Source: Chitinophaga pinensis (GTDB taxonomy: Bacteria; Bacteroidota; Bacteroidia; CAMBQF01). Taken from it: 35,667 bases of DNA. This document shows positions 17,057 to 25,731 of the stretch, in pieces. Below the pieces are notes generated by a model that saw only the letters and a list, made by a program, of their open reading frames with translations, searched no databases and was not told the DNA's origin. Numbering within the stretch: position 1 is the first letter of the stretch; every line of letters starts with the position of its first letter. The stretch covers positions 1 through 35,667 of the forward strand of contig CAMBQF010000015.1 in NCBI GenBank assembly GCA_945869825.1. The letters are read 5' to 3'. Made by a program: the position numbers and the translations under genes.

Positions 17057-17102
17057 TCATTTTGCAAAATATTTTTTACTATTACAAAATATAACGTATC
17101 CT

Positions 17103-17798
17103 ATGCCTGAAGAAGAATTCGTGTCGTTTTTAAAATTCGATAGTGAAGCGGACACCAAGCCATATTTTGATATTTTACATGATGCCGGAATTGAGTTTTT
17201 TATTGAAGACGAGAGCTTTTCTGCCGACCCTATTGTGGGTTCAGCAAGATCTATCGTTAATGATTTTAGAATAAAGATCAGGCCCGGAGATTTTGAAAGG
17301 GCAAACGCCCTGCTGGCAGATATCTTTAAAGAACAGTTGAGCAATGTTGATAAGGATTATTTTATTTTTGATTTCACAGATGATGAATTACTAGACATAG
17401 TTAAGAAACCTGATGAATGGGGTAGGTTTAATTTTATGCTTGCACAACAATTACTTAAAAATAAAGGTAAAAGTGTTTCTGCTGATGAAATAGAAAAGTT
17501 TGAAGAAGAACGCTTAAATGATTTAAGACAAACCGAACAATCATCACCTTGGTGGATAAGCCTCTCCTATATAATGGCAATATTAGGTTGTGTAATTATG
17601 TTTTTAGGGGTACTTGCTATTTTTATTGGCTGGCAATTAACTTCTCTAAAGAAAACCTTACCTAATGGCGAGCGGTTTTATGTTTATAGCAATAGTGACA
17701 GGAAAAATGGAAGCAATATATTTTACATAGCCTTAGTTTCTACAATTATTGGGGCAATAGTTACTTATCTAAGTTACATAACCTATTTATCTCACTAA
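17103..17798 (+). CDS. DUF2007-like putative signal-transducing membrane protein
   Basis: 231 aa. The N-terminal 75 residues (LKFDSEADTKPYFDILHDAGIEFFIED, then IKIRPGDFERANALLADI) resemble the DUF2007 fold: a short ferredoxin-like domain found in 'putative prokaryotic signal transducing protein' families. A charged, helical middle (about 80-145) follows, then two membrane helices near residues 152-175 and 205-227. No enzyme motif is seen. It sits 16 nt before a redoxin gene that has its own promoter-like element. Assignment rests on pattern only. Confidence 0.65.
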   Translation: MPEEEFVSFLKFDSEADTKPYFDILHDAGIEFFIEDESFSADPIVGSARSIVNDFRIKIRPGDFERANALLADIFKEQLSNVDKDYFIFDFTDDELLDIVKKPDEWGRFNFMLAQQLLKNKGKSVSADEIEKFEEERLNDLRQTEQSSPWWISLSYIMAILGCVIMFLGVLAIFIGWQLTSLKKTLPNGERFYVYSNSDRKNGSNIFYIALVSTIIGAIVTYLSYITYLSH

Positions 17799-17802
17799 GC
17801 CT

Positions 17803-17810
17803 TATCTTTG
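17803..17810 (+). promoter_or_regulatory. Bacteroidetes -7 element abutting the redoxin start codon
   Basis: TATCTTTG, an exact TAnnTTTG, ends 4 nt before the ATG at 17815. The signal peptide fixes that ATG, so transcription from here would give an mRNA with almost no leader. No -33 TTTG is obvious. Confidence 0.5.
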
Positions 17811-17814
17811 TGAT

Positions 17815-18375
17815 ATGAGGGTTACAATAGTAATTATAGCAATATGCTGTTTCGCTTTTCTTTCCAAAGCCCAAACAGCTTTTTCTATAAAGCTAAAAGC
17901 TACAGATGGTAAAGTGTATGATTTGTCAGAACTCAAAAAAAACAAAGGGTCGGTGTTGGTATTCCTTTCTCCCGAATGCCCCATATGTCAAAAATACACA
18001 CTTACCATAAACCAAATACAGCAGGCCTTTTCATCGCAAGGGGTGGCCTTTTATGGCATTGTACCGGGTAAAAACTTCAAAAACAAAACCATTAATAAGT
18101 TTGCTATAGATTATGGTTTAAACATGCCCATACTGTTAGACCCCGATTATGTTTTAACCAAATCGGTAGGGGCAACAGTAACACCCGAGGTTATTTTATT
18201 TAATGCAGATGGTGTTATGCAATATGCTGGCAAGGTTGATAATTGGTATGAAAGTATTGGTAACCGTCGTGCTGTTATTACTGAATTATATTTAAAAGAT
18301 GCAATAAACAGCCTGTTGTCGGGTCAACTTGTTAAGGTAAAACGCACTATTCCTGTTGGGTGTTTTATTTTCTAA
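17815..18375 (+). CDS. Exported redoxin / thioredoxin-like protein (CPIC active site)
   Basis: 186 aa. Signal peptide (MRVTIVIIAICCFAFLSKAQ) followed by an AhpC/TlpA-type thioredoxin fold: KVYDLSELKKNKGSVLVFLSPECPICQKY holds the active-site pair C55-P-I-C58; GIVPGKN and the cis-Pro region VTPEVILFNADG follow. The C-terminus TIPVGCFIF (C183) is a recurring ending in periplasmic redoxins that, in other genomes, sit with c-type cytochromes. It probably reduces or oxidises thiols in the periplasm. It is followed by dxr, 78 nt downstream. Confidence 0.82.
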   Translation: MRVTIVIIAICCFAFLSKAQTAFSIKLKATDGKVYDLSELKKNKGSVLVFLSPECPICQKYTLTINQIQQAFSSQGVAFYGIVPGKNFKNKTINKFAIDYGLNMPILLDPDYVLTKSVGATVTPEVILFNADGVMQYAGKVDNWYESIGNRRAVITELYLKDAINSLLSGQLVKVKRTIPVGCFIF

Positions 18376-18453
18376 TCTACCTCGCCCTATTTTCTTAATT
18401 TCGCCCTTTAAAACAATCCCATCGCATAAGCGTTAAGCTTGCGTTACATTTAA

Positions 18454-19611
18454 ATGAATAAAGAAAAACGCCACATAGCCATTTTGGGCTCTACCGGCTC
18501 CATTGGTACCCAGGCCCTGGATGTAATCCGTGCCAACCCTCATATTTTTGTAGCCGAGGTATTAACCGCCCAAAGCAACGCCGATTTGCTAATAGCACAG
18601 GCCTTGGAGTTTAACCCCAATGCGGTTGTTATTGGCGACCAAAGCAAGTATATACTGGTTAAAGAAGCTTTGGCCAGTACCGATACTAAGGTGTTTGCTG
18701 GCGCTGCTGCCTTAGAACAGGTTGTAGAGTTTGAAAGTATTGATTGTGTGCTTACCGCCCTGGTTGGCTTTGCGGGCTTAAAACCTACCATAGCAGCCAT
18801 TAATGCTGGCAAGCCTATCGCTCTTGCAAATAAAGAAACATTGGTAGTTGCCGGCCAACTGGTAACCGGATTGGCACAAGAAAGGGCAGTAAATATTTTA
18901 CCTGTCGACTCTGAGCACTCGGCAATATTCCAATGCTTGGTGGGCGAGTTCCATAACCCAATAGAGAAGATTATACTTACCGCTTCGGGTGGCCCGTTCC
19001 GTGGAAAGGATGCTGCCTTTTTGGCAACCGTTACCAAAGAGCAGGCGCTAAAACATCCTAACTGGGATATGGGAGCTAAAATAACTATCGACTCAGCAAC
19101 CCTTATGAACAAGGGCCTGGAGGTGATAGAAGCCAAATGGTTGTTCCACCTAAAGCCCGAGCAGATTGATGTGGTGGTGCACCCGCAATCTATTATACAT
19201 AGTATGGTGCAGTTTACCGATGGTAGTATAAAAGCCCAAATGGGCCTGCCCGATATGAAACTGCCTATACAGTTTGCCTTGGCATACCCGCACCGTATTA
19301 AATCCGATTTTCCACGCTTCAATTTTGCCGACTACCCTTCGCTAACGTTTGAGCAACCCGACCTGAAGACCTTTAAATGCCTTAACCTGGCTTTTGATGC
19401 GTTGAACAAAGGTGGCAATATGGCCTGTATATTAAATGCGGCTAACGAGGTGGCGGTGGCCGCCTTTTTGCAAGACAAAATTGGCTTTTTGCAGATACCC
19501 GAGCTATTGGCTAATTGCATGGCTAAAGGCACTTTTGTAGCAAAACCAACCCTAACCGACTATTTAGAAACCGACGCGGAAACCCGTACCTTTGCCGCGC
19601 AATTGATTTAA
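18454..19611 (+). CDS. dxr: 1-deoxy-D-xylulose 5-phosphate reductoisomerase
   Basis: 385 aa, cytosolic. Converts DXP to 2-C-methyl-D-erythritol 4-phosphate with NADPH, the committed step of the MEP isoprenoid pathway. Seen: NADPH loop ILGSTGSIG (G12-G18), ALVGFAGLKPT, IALANKETLVVAG, PVDSEHSAIFQ (metal/substrate Asp-Ser-Glu), SGGPFRG, HPNWDMGAKITIDSATLMNKGLEVIEA (catalytic loop and Glu) and VVVHPQSIIHSMV. Length is normal for the family. rseP starts 8 nt after its stop, the usual dxr-rseP arrangement. A TAATTTCG element near 18396 is a weak promoter candidate. Confidence 0.97.
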   Translation: MNKEKRHIAILGSTGSIGTQALDVIRANPHIFVAEVLTAQSNADLLIAQALEFNPNAVVIGDQSKYILVKEALASTDTKVFAGAAALEQVVEFESIDCVLTALVGFAGLKPTIAAINAGKPIALANKETLVVAGQLVTGLAQERAVNILPVDSEHSAIFQCLVGEFHNPIEKIILTASGGPFRGKDAAFLATVTKEQALKHPNWDMGAKITIDSATLMNKGLEVIEAKWLFHLKPEQIDVVVHPQSIIHSMVQFTDGSIKAQMGLPDMKLPIQFALAYPHRIKSDFPRFNFADYPSLTFEQPDLKTFKCLNLAFDALNKGGNMACILNAANEVAVAAFLQDKIGFLQIPELLANCMAKGTFVAKPTLTDYLETDAETRTFAAQLI

Positions 19612-19619
19612 AAACATAA

Positions 19620-20984
19620 ATGGATACATTAATAAGAGTTTCTCAATTTATACTCAGCCTTTCTATACTTATTGCCCTGCACGAGTGGGGCCATTATATT
19701 ACGGCCAAAAAAACGGGTATGCGTGTAAACAAGTTTTACTTGTTTTTTGATTTCCTGTTCCCCTTTGCCAACATTGCTAATTTTGCCATTTTTAAAAAGA
19801 AAGTTGGCGATACCGAATATGGTTTGGGCTGGTTCCCGTTTGGAGGTTATGTGCAAATTGCAGGTATGGTTGATGAAACCACCAGCGAGGAAGACCTTGC
19901 CAAAGACCCCGAGCCTTACGAGTTTCGTGCTAAGCCGGCCTGGGCCCGTTTGCTGGTTATGGCAGGTGGTGTTACGGTAAATATGATACTGGGTATAATC
20001 ATCTTTTGGTTAGTACTTGTTGTATGGGGCCGCGAGTCGTTACCCGTAGAAAATGTTAAATATGGATACTATGCTACTGACTCTGTTATAAATAAAGCAG
20101 GTTTTAAAGATGGCGATATGGTAGCGTCGTTAAACGGAAAAAAAATTGCCGACTTTAATAAACTGAACATGGAACTGCTGTTGCTTGACGGTTGTACCAT
20201 GCAGGTAATGCGCGAAGGAAGGCCCGTTGATATTGTTATACCGGAAGGTACTACTGATAGTTTATTATCAAAAGATATCAAATCGTACTTTACTCCCGGT
20301 TTACCTACTATAGTAGATTCAGTAGAGCAGCTAAGTAACGCGCAGAAAGGAGGCCTTTTGAAAGGTGATAAAGTTATAGGCGTAAATGGTAAGTCAATTC
20401 CTATTTATCAGGATTTGTCAAAAGAAATAAGGGCTAATAAAAATAAGGACATTACACTTGCTGTGGTTAGGAATAAAGATACGCTAAGCCTGCCAATGAA
20501 GGTTAATGATAAAGGCATGATTGGTTTTAGGCCTGATTTTAAATTAGATCATTTCTTTACCATTAAAAAAGAAGAGTTTGGCTTTTTTGCCGCTTTCCCT
20601 GCAGGGGTAAAAGAGGCTTTTACCTTATTATACAACTACCCTCGCCAGTTTAAACTATTATTTACCAAAGCAGGGGCTAAACAAATTGGTGGCTTTGGCA
20701 GTATGGCTAAACAATTTAGCACCACTTGGGACTGGCATGCTTTTTGGCGTTTAACAGGCATCCTGTCTGTTATACTTGCTTTTATGAACATACTGCCGAT
20801 ACCTATGTTAGACGGCGGTTATATTTTATTCCTTTTAATTGAGGTGGTTATCCGCCGCAAGATACCCGAAAAAGTTGTGGGCTACGCTAACATGGTAGGC
20901 CTGGTGCTTATACTTGGCCTGTTATTGTTTGCCAATGGCAACGATATTTACAAATGGGTAATGGAAACATGGTTTACTAAGTAG
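19620..20984 (+). CDS. rseP: RIP site-2 zinc metalloprotease
   Basis: 454 aa inner-membrane intramembrane protease. HEWGH (H21, E22, H25) in the first membrane helix gives the zinc and catalytic residues; the LDGG motif (NILPIPMLDGGYILF, about residues 389-404) gives the third ligand Asp. Two PDZ domains lie in between, each with a G-x-x-x-G-D core (GFKDGDMVASLNGK; GGLLKGDKVIGVNGK), as in RseP. Membrane helices at about 5-25, 115-140, 375-405 and 425-445. In other bacteria RseP cuts anti-sigma factors and leftover signal peptides; no anti-sigma gene is visible here. Translationally close to dxr. Confidence 0.95.
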   Translation: MDTLIRVSQFILSLSILIALHEWGHYITAKKTGMRVNKFYLFFDFLFPFANIANFAIFKKKVGDTEYGLGWFPFGGYVQIAGMVDETTSEEDLAKDPEPYEFRAKPAWARLLVMAGGVTVNMILGIIIFWLVLVVWGRESLPVENVKYGYYATDSVINKAGFKDGDMVASLNGKKIADFNKLNMELLLLDGCTMQVMREGRPVDIVIPEGTTDSLLSKDIKSYFTPGLPTIVDSVEQLSNAQKGGLLKGDKVIGVNGKSIPIYQDLSKEIRANKNKDITLAVVRNKDTLSLPMKVNDKGMIGFRPDFKLDHFFTIKKEEFGFFAAFPAGVKEAFTLLYNYPRQFKLLFTKAGAKQIGGFGSMAKQFSTTWDWHAFWRLTGILSVILAFMNILPIPMLDGGYILFLLIEVVIRRKIPEKVVGYANMVGLVLILGLLLFANGNDIYKWVMETWFTK

Positions 20985-20998
20985 TTAATTATAATATT

Positions 20999-22537
20999 AT
21001 GCAAGATATTCTTTCTCAATTAGGCATTGCCGACCAAAATGCTGGTACATCAACCGGTTTAAACTGGCTACCCGGTACCGGTAATCAAATTGTTTCGTAT
21101 TCTCCTGTTGATGGACAGTCTATTGCCACAGCAGAGGTAACCTCTCGCGAGGGGTACGATAAAGTAGTAAAAGCCGCCGCCGATGCGTTTATAGAATGGC
21201 GTAACTGGCCCGCCCCAAAGCGTGGCGAAATAGTTCGCCAAATAGGGGAGGAGCTACGTAAATACAAAGAGCCGTTGGGCAAACTGGTATCTTACGAAAT
21301 GGGCAAGAGCCTGCAAGAAGGCCTTGGCGAAGTGCAGGAGATGATTGACATTGCCGACTTTGCAGTAGGCCTATCGCGCCAGTTGTATGGTTTAACCATG
21401 CATTCAGAGCGTCCGCAACACCGTATGTACGAGCAATGGCACCCACTAGGTGTTGTTGGTATCATATCAGCCTTCAACTTCCCGGTAGCCGTATGGTCTT
21501 GGAACTCTATGCTGGCCTGGGTTTGTGGTAACACCTGCATTTGGAAGCCATCAGAAAAAACACCTTTAACAGCTATTGCCTGCCAGCATATTTTAAAATC
21601 GGTATTCGAGCGTAACGGTGTGCCCGAGGGTGTATCGGGTTTAGTTACCGGTAGTGCCGAGGTGGGCGTTTGGCTTACTGCCGATACCCGCGTACCGTTA
21701 ATTTCTGCAACAGGTTCTACCCGCATGGGCAAAGCCGTTGCACAAACCGTTGGTTCTCGTTTAGGTAAAACCTTGTTAGAGCTGGGTGGTAACAATGCCA
21801 TTATAGTAAGCGAGCAGGCCGACCTAAATATGGCTCTTATTGGTTGCACCTTTGGTGCGGTAGGTACTGCCGGCCAGCGTTGTACTACTACACGCCGTAT
21901 CATTATCCACGAAAGCATTTACGATAAGTTTACCTCAATGTTGGTTTCGGCTTATGGCCAGCTAAAAATAGGCGACCCATTAGATTCATCTAACCACGTA
22001 GGGCCGCTTATTGATAAAGCCGCGGTTGAAATGTATAACAACGCTATCAAAGCCGCTAAAAAAGAAGGCGCTAACTTCCTTATTGAAGGGGGTGTGCTTG
22101 AAGGTGCAGGCTACGAAAGCGGTTGCTACGTTAAGCCTTGCATTGCCGAGGTAGAGAACCGTTTTGAAATTGTTCAGCACGAGACCTTTGCACCCATACT
22201 ATATGTAATGAAATACAAAACCCTAAACGAGGCCATCGCTATGCAAAACGATGTTCCGCAAGGCTTGTCTTCATCTGTATTTACGTTGAATATGCGCGAG
22301 GCTGAGTTATTCCTATCTGCTGCCGGCAGCGATTGTGGTATTGCCAACGTAAATATAGGTACATCAGGTGCTGAGATTGGTGGCGCTTTTGGTGGTGAGA
22401 AAGAAACCGGCGGTGGTCGCGAGAGTGGTTCTGACAGCTGGAAAGCATACATGCGCCGCCAAACAAACACCATTAACTACGGTACTAACCTGCCATTGGC
22501 CCAGGGTATCCAGTTTAATTTAGGGCATACCGTTTAA
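20999..22537 (+). CDS. Aldehyde dehydrogenase, ALDH7 (antiquitin) type; probable L-aminoadipate-semialdehyde dehydrogenase
   Basis: 512 aa, cytosolic. NAD-dependent oxidation of an aldehyde; antiquitins oxidise alpha-aminoadipate semialdehyde in lysine breakdown. Catalytic Glu261 (LLELGGNNA) and Cys295 (GQRCTTTRR), the substrate/NAD segment ISAFNFPVAVWSWN and WKPSEKTPLTA are all present. The C-terminal stretch NIGTSGAEIGGAFGGEKETGGGRESGSDSWKAYMRR (in parts) is diagnostic of ALDH7 over other ALDHs. It lies 14 nt after rseP on the same strand and 2 nt before a lipoprotein gene. Confidence 0.92.
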   Translation: MQDILSQLGIADQNAGTSTGLNWLPGTGNQIVSYSPVDGQSIATAEVTSREGYDKVVKAAADAFIEWRNWPAPKRGEIVRQIGEELRKYKEPLGKLVSYEMGKSLQEGLGEVQEMIDIADFAVGLSRQLYGLTMHSERPQHRMYEQWHPLGVVGIISAFNFPVAVWSWNSMLAWVCGNTCIWKPSEKTPLTAIACQHILKSVFERNGVPEGVSGLVTGSAEVGVWLTADTRVPLISATGSTRMGKAVAQTVGSRLGKTLLELGGNNAIIVSEQADLNMALIGCTFGAVGTAGQRCTTTRRIIIHESIYDKFTSMLVSAYGQLKIGDPLDSSNHVGPLIDKAAVEMYNNAIKAAKKEGANFLIEGGVLEGAGYESGCYVKPCIAEVENRFEIVQHETFAPILYVMKYKTLNEAIAMQNDVPQGLSSSVFTLNMREAELFLSAAGSDCGIANVNIGTSGAEIGGAFGGEKETGGGRESGSDSWKAYMRRQTNTINYGTNLPLAQGIQFNLGHTV

Positions 22538-22539
22538 TA

Positions 22540-23103
22540 ATGAAAAAGCTATTTGCTTTAGTATCTATACTTATTGTTGTGTTAGCATCATGCCGCCCCA
22601 AAGGCGGCATAGATGCCAATACGGGATACTTTAGCATCACAGCATTAAGAGATAGCCTAACCAAAGGCAAACCGGTACTTAAATTTAAGAAAACCTTATT
22701 TGTAGAAGGTAAGTCTGAAACCCAAACCATTACCGATAGCCTACACCTTCAAATTGCTTTTTTCGATCATTTTGAAATAAACAAACCTGCTTACAGGGGT
22801 GCTTATACTGTTGATACTATCACTTCAAAACCTGATGGTACAGGTATTTGTCATGATACAAAGTATACTAAAAATGAGAAATTCAAATTTCCGGTAACTT
22901 ATTTTTCTCATTCAAAATGCGAGAATGGGCATACCTACATTACAGCTAAATCAATAGAATCAAACCTACTGACTACAATAGCTAAAACCTTAAGAATAGA
23001 TGCTGATAATAATCGCTTCCTGAGTTATAATTATGAAATCAATGAAACATTAAATGGCGGCGCACCGTCAAGCACTATAATAATGCTAAAGCTGGCAGAG
23101 TAG
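22540..23103 (+). CDS. Hypothetical lipoprotein
   Basis: 187 aa. Signal peptide with lipobox VLASC (acylated C18), then RPKGGIDANTGYFSI. The rest is predicted beta-rich, with short repeated hydrophobic strands; no family recognised. It starts 2 nt after the ALDH7 stop, so it is translated from the same message. Its TAG stop directly abuts the TAG of the convergent gene. Confidence 0.75.
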   Translation: MKKLFALVSILIVVLASCRPKGGIDANTGYFSITALRDSLTKGKPVLKFKKTLFVEGKSETQTITDSLHLQIAFFDHFEINKPAYRGAYTVDTITSKPDGTGICHDTKYTKNEKFKFPVTYFSHSKCENGHTYITAKSIESNLLTTIAKTLRIDADNNRFLSYNYEINETLNGGAPSSTIIMLKLAE

Positions 23104-23622
23104 CTATTTCTTTTTCCTTACCCACACCTTCTTTTCAATAAACAAGGTTCCCTTTTCTCGTATTTTTGATGCTAACGATGTCCTGAACTCGTTAGCCGTT
23201 TTGTAAATATCTTTTTCAAAGCGTTTTTCGTCTACTTCGTAGGTTATCAGCGTATCCGGGGCTTTCATTTCCACTTTATAAAAGTAGAATTTACCCTCTG
23301 GGGCAGGTTCTCGTACACTGGCAATCATGCTTCCCTCTATCTTATTTATATGTACCGTGTAAGTGGTATCCAGTTGCATCATTCCCTGCGGGTCGTAAGT
23401 GGTACCGGGTTCAAAATTAAGCTGGTACCCTTTTAAGTTCTTTTTCAGGTCGGTTATCTTCATTTTAGATAAACCAGGCCCATTGCTTTGCCACGTTCCC
23501 GCAAGTTTTTTTATAAGCGTAGCTTTCTTTTGGTCGCCGGCGCTAAAGGTTGAACCATAGGGGCAGCCAGTAAAAATTAAAAGAGAAAAACTAACAATGA
23601 AAAGTGTAAGTGCTTTTTGCAT
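23104..23622 (-). CDS. Hypothetical lipoprotein (lipocalin-like LAGTWQSN start)
   Basis: 172 aa from the ATG at 23622 (MQKALTLFIVSFSLLIFTGC; acylated C20). The ATG at 23640 is rejected because it would place the TATATTTG promoter element within the coding region. After the lipobox comes KKLAGTWQSNGPG, which resembles the first strand of small lipocalin-like or META-like domains, and then alternating strands (YQLNFEPGTTYDPQGMMQLDTTYTVHI). C-terminus strongly basic. No function can be assigned. Confidence 0.75.
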   Translation of the reverse strand: MQKALTLFIVSFSLLIFTGCPYGSTFSAGDQKKATLIKKLAGTWQSNGPGLSKMKITDLKKNLKGYQLNFEPGTTYDPQGMMQLDTTYTVHINKIEGSMIASVREPAPEGKFYFYKVEMKAPDTLITYEVDEKRFEKDIYKTANEFRTSLASKIREKGTLFIEKKVWVRKKK

Positions 23623-23627
23623 AAGCA

Positions 23628-23635
23628 CAAATATA
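23628..23635 (-). promoter_or_regulatory. Bacteroidetes -7 element abutting the lipoprotein start
   Basis: TATATTTG on the minus strand (23635-23628) ends 5 nt before the ATG at 23622, predicting a near-leaderless transcript. No TTTG at the standard -33 spacing. Confidence 0.5.
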
Positions 23636-23649
23636 GCCAACTAAAAGTT

Positions 23650-23696
23650 CCCCCTTATAAAGGGGCAAAACTATTCTAATTTGTAAGAATAGTTTT
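23650..23696. repeat. Two stem-loops in a divergent intergenic region
   Basis: The first is CCCCTT-ATA-AAGGGG (23651-23665). The second is a perfect 11-bp stem, AAAACTATTCT (23667-23677) with AGAATAGTTTT (23686-23696), 8-nt loop, followed on the plus strand by a T-rich run to about 23709. The second has terminator form, yet lies upstream of both flanking genes. Confidence 0.65.
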
Positions 23697-23755
23697 TGGG
23701 ATTTTTTTTCATACAATAAGTATAGGGTTTAATAAAAAACTAGCCACTAATCACG

Positions 23756-23785
23756 TTGCCAATTCGCTACTAATTACTATCTTTG
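23756..23785 (+). promoter_or_regulatory. Bacteroidetes-type promoter for the PurF-like gene
   Basis: TTG (23756-23758), 19 nt, TATCTTTG (23778-23785): full match to the phylum consensus. The expected transcript has a leader of about 35 nt before the ATG at 23824. Confidence 0.65.
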
Positions 23786-23823
23786 CAGCGTAGAATTGCT
23801 TTAGGAGCAATACCCCAAATCTT

Positions 23824-25722
23824 ATGAGTGATAGCATTAAGCACGAGTGTGGTATAGCACTTGTCCGTCTATTAAAGCCGTTAGAGTATTACATAGCTAA
23901 ATACGGCACGCCCCTTTACGGCTTAAACAAAATGTATCTTTTAATGGAAAAACAACACAACCGCGGCCAGGATGGTGCGGGTGTTGCCAACATTAAATTT
24001 GATATGGAACCTGGCAACCGCTATATAAGCAGGCTGCGTTCAAACTCTAACAAACCCATACCCGATATTTTTGATAAGATAAACGGCTACTTTGCCGAGG
24101 TATATAAACAGCACCCCGACAGGTTAAAAGCCGTTAACTGGCTAAAACAGAACGTCCCCTTTACGGGCGAGCTAACTTTAGGCCATTTGCGCTACGGCAC
24201 GTATGGTAAAAACAGTATAGAAAACTGCCACCCGTTTTTGCGCCAAAACAACTGGATGACAAAAAACCTGGTACTGGCTGGTAACTTTAACCTTACCAAT
24301 GTTGATGAGCTTTTTGGACATTTACTTGAGTTGGGCCAGCACCCTAAAGAAAAAGCCGATACAGTTACGGTATTAGAAAAAATTGGCCATTTTTTAGATA
24401 AAGAAAACGAACGCCTTTTTAAGGAGTTTAAAAATAAAAAAATGTCGAACGAGGTAATATCTATGATGATAGGTAAAAACCTTGACATTAAAGATATACT
24501 GGCCCGCTCTACTAAAAAATTTGATGGTGGCTATGTTATAGCCGGCCTTTTGGGCCATGGCGATTCGTTTGTTATGCGCGACCCTAACGGTATACGCCCT
24601 GCACATTGGTATGCCGATGAAGAGGTTGTTGTAGTAGCATCAGAACGCCCTGCCATACAAACCGCTTTTAATGTTAAGTACGAAGATGTTAAGGAGATAA
24701 CTCCCGGCTCTGCACTAATAATTAAGCGCGATGGCAAGTATGGCGAGCAGCAGGTACTTGAGCAAAAAGAAAAAACATCATGTTCTTTCGAGCGTATTTA
24801 CTTCTCTCGAGGTAGCGATAAAGATATATACGAAGAGCGGAAAAACCTTGGTAAGCTGCTTGCCGACCAGGTTTTAGAAGCTGTAAACTACGATTTTGAC
24901 AATACCGTTTTCTCTTTTGTGCCCAATACTGCAGAGGTTTGTTTTTATGGCATGGTTAAGGGTATGGATAACTACCTGCGTGCCGAAATTAAGAAAACAC
25001 TTACCGGCTTAGGTAATACTATCACCCCCGAAGAGATTGACAATTTACTTACAAAGCGGGTAAGGATAGAGAAAGTAGCCATAAAAGATGCCAAGCTGCG
25101 CACCTTTATTACTGATGATACCCACCGCGACGACCTGGTTACCCACGTTTACGATGTAACCTATGGCTCTGTGAGGCCTACCGATACATTGGTTATTATT
25201 GATGATTCCATTGTTCGTGGTACTACGTTAAAGAAGAGTATTTTCAGGATGCTGGATAGGTTAAACCCTAAAAAGATAATAGTGGTATCATCGGCCCCGC
25301 AAATACGTTACCCAGACTGTTATGGTATTGATATGGCTAAACTGGGCGATTTTATTGCCTTCCAGTCGGCTATTGACTTGTTGAAAGATACCAAACAAGA
25401 GGCTATTATTAATGATGTGTATAAACTATGTAAAGACCAACAGGGCTTACCAAGCGACCAGCTGGAAAACCATGTTAAAAAGATATACGCCCCATTTACA
25501 GATGAGCAGATATCGGCTAAAATGGCTGAACTATTAAGGCCTGCAGATATAAAGGCTGAAACACAAATGATTTTCCAAACCATCGATAATTTACATAAGG
25601 CAATCCCAGGCCATACGGGCGATTGGTATTTCTCTGGTAACTTCCCAACACCAGGCGGTAACAAAGTAGTAAATACATCTTTTATAAACTTTATTGAAGG
25701 AAAAAACCAGAGAGCATATTAA
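23824..25722 (+). CDS. Amidophosphoribosyltransferase family protein (PurF-like)
   Basis: 632 aa, cytosolic. N-terminal Ntn glutaminase with the nucleophile Cys9 (HECGIAL, after a short propeptide-like lead), HNRGQDGAG, LGHLRYGTYG and the VLAGNFNLTN strand; C-terminal phosphoribosyltransferase with the PRPP loop VIIDDSIVRGTT (about 457-468) and SSAPQIRYPDCYGIDM. Classical PurF, which makes phosphoribosylamine from PRPP and glutamine, is about 470-510 residues; this one is longer, with extra helical segments around 80-110 and 175-225 and a C-terminal extension. I recall a second, longer PurF-like protein as common in Bacteroidota beside the canonical enzyme. It may be catalytic in purine synthesis or a paralogue; not decidable here. 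Confidence 0.85.
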   Translation: MSDSIKHECGIALVRLLKPLEYYIAKYGTPLYGLNKMYLLMEKQHNRGQDGAGVANIKFDMEPGNRYISRLRSNSNKPIPDIFDKINGYFAEVYKQHPDRLKAVNWLKQNVPFTGELTLGHLRYGTYGKNSIENCHPFLRQNNWMTKNLVLAGNFNLTNVDELFGHLLELGQHPKEKADTVTVLEKIGHFLDKENERLFKEFKNKKMSNEVISMMIGKNLDIKDILARSTKKFDGGYVIAGLLGHGDSFVMRDPNGIRPAHWYADEEVVVVASERPAIQTAFNVKYEDVKEITPGSALIIKRDGKYGEQQVLEQKEKTSCSFERIYFSRGSDKDIYEERKNLGKLLADQVLEAVNYDFDNTVFSFVPNTAEVCFYGMVKGMDNYLRAEIKKTLTGLGNTITPEEIDNLLTKRVRIEKVAIKDAKLRTFITDDTHRDDLVTHVYDVTYGSVRPTDTLVIIDDSIVRGTTLKKSIFRMLDRLNPKKIIVVSSAPQIRYPDCYGIDMAKLGDFIAFQSAIDLLKDTKQEAIINDVYKLCKDQQGLPSDQLENHVKKIYAPFTDEQISAKMAELLRPADIKAETQMIFQTIDNLHKAIPGHTGDWYFSGNFPTPGGNKVVNTSFINFIEGKNQRAY

Positions 25723-25727
25723 CTTTG
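25720..25727 (+). promoter_or_regulatory. Bacteroidetes -7 element abutting the sensor-kinase start
   Basis: TAACTTTG begins on the TAA stop of the PurF-like gene and ends 4 nt before the ATG at 25732. A TTG at 25694-25696 is 23 nt upstream, slightly long for -33. It would allow the signalling cluster to be transcribed apart from the PurF-like gene, with a near-leaderless message. Confidence 0.5.
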
Positions 25728-25731
25728 ATAA

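Noticed and set aside
18540-19322. 260-codon open frame on the minus strand
   Set aside because: Lies wholly inside dxr, opposite strand; the translation has no family features and the dxr product is unmistakable.
21292-21918. 208-codon open frame on the minus strand
   Set aside because: Antisense to the ALDH7 gene, low-quality composition, no start context or promoter.
25720-25731. PurF-like gene and kinase as one operon only
   Set aside because: The 9-nt gap allows read-through, but a TAnnTTTG element covering the stop codon makes separate transcription of the kinase cluster at least as likely.
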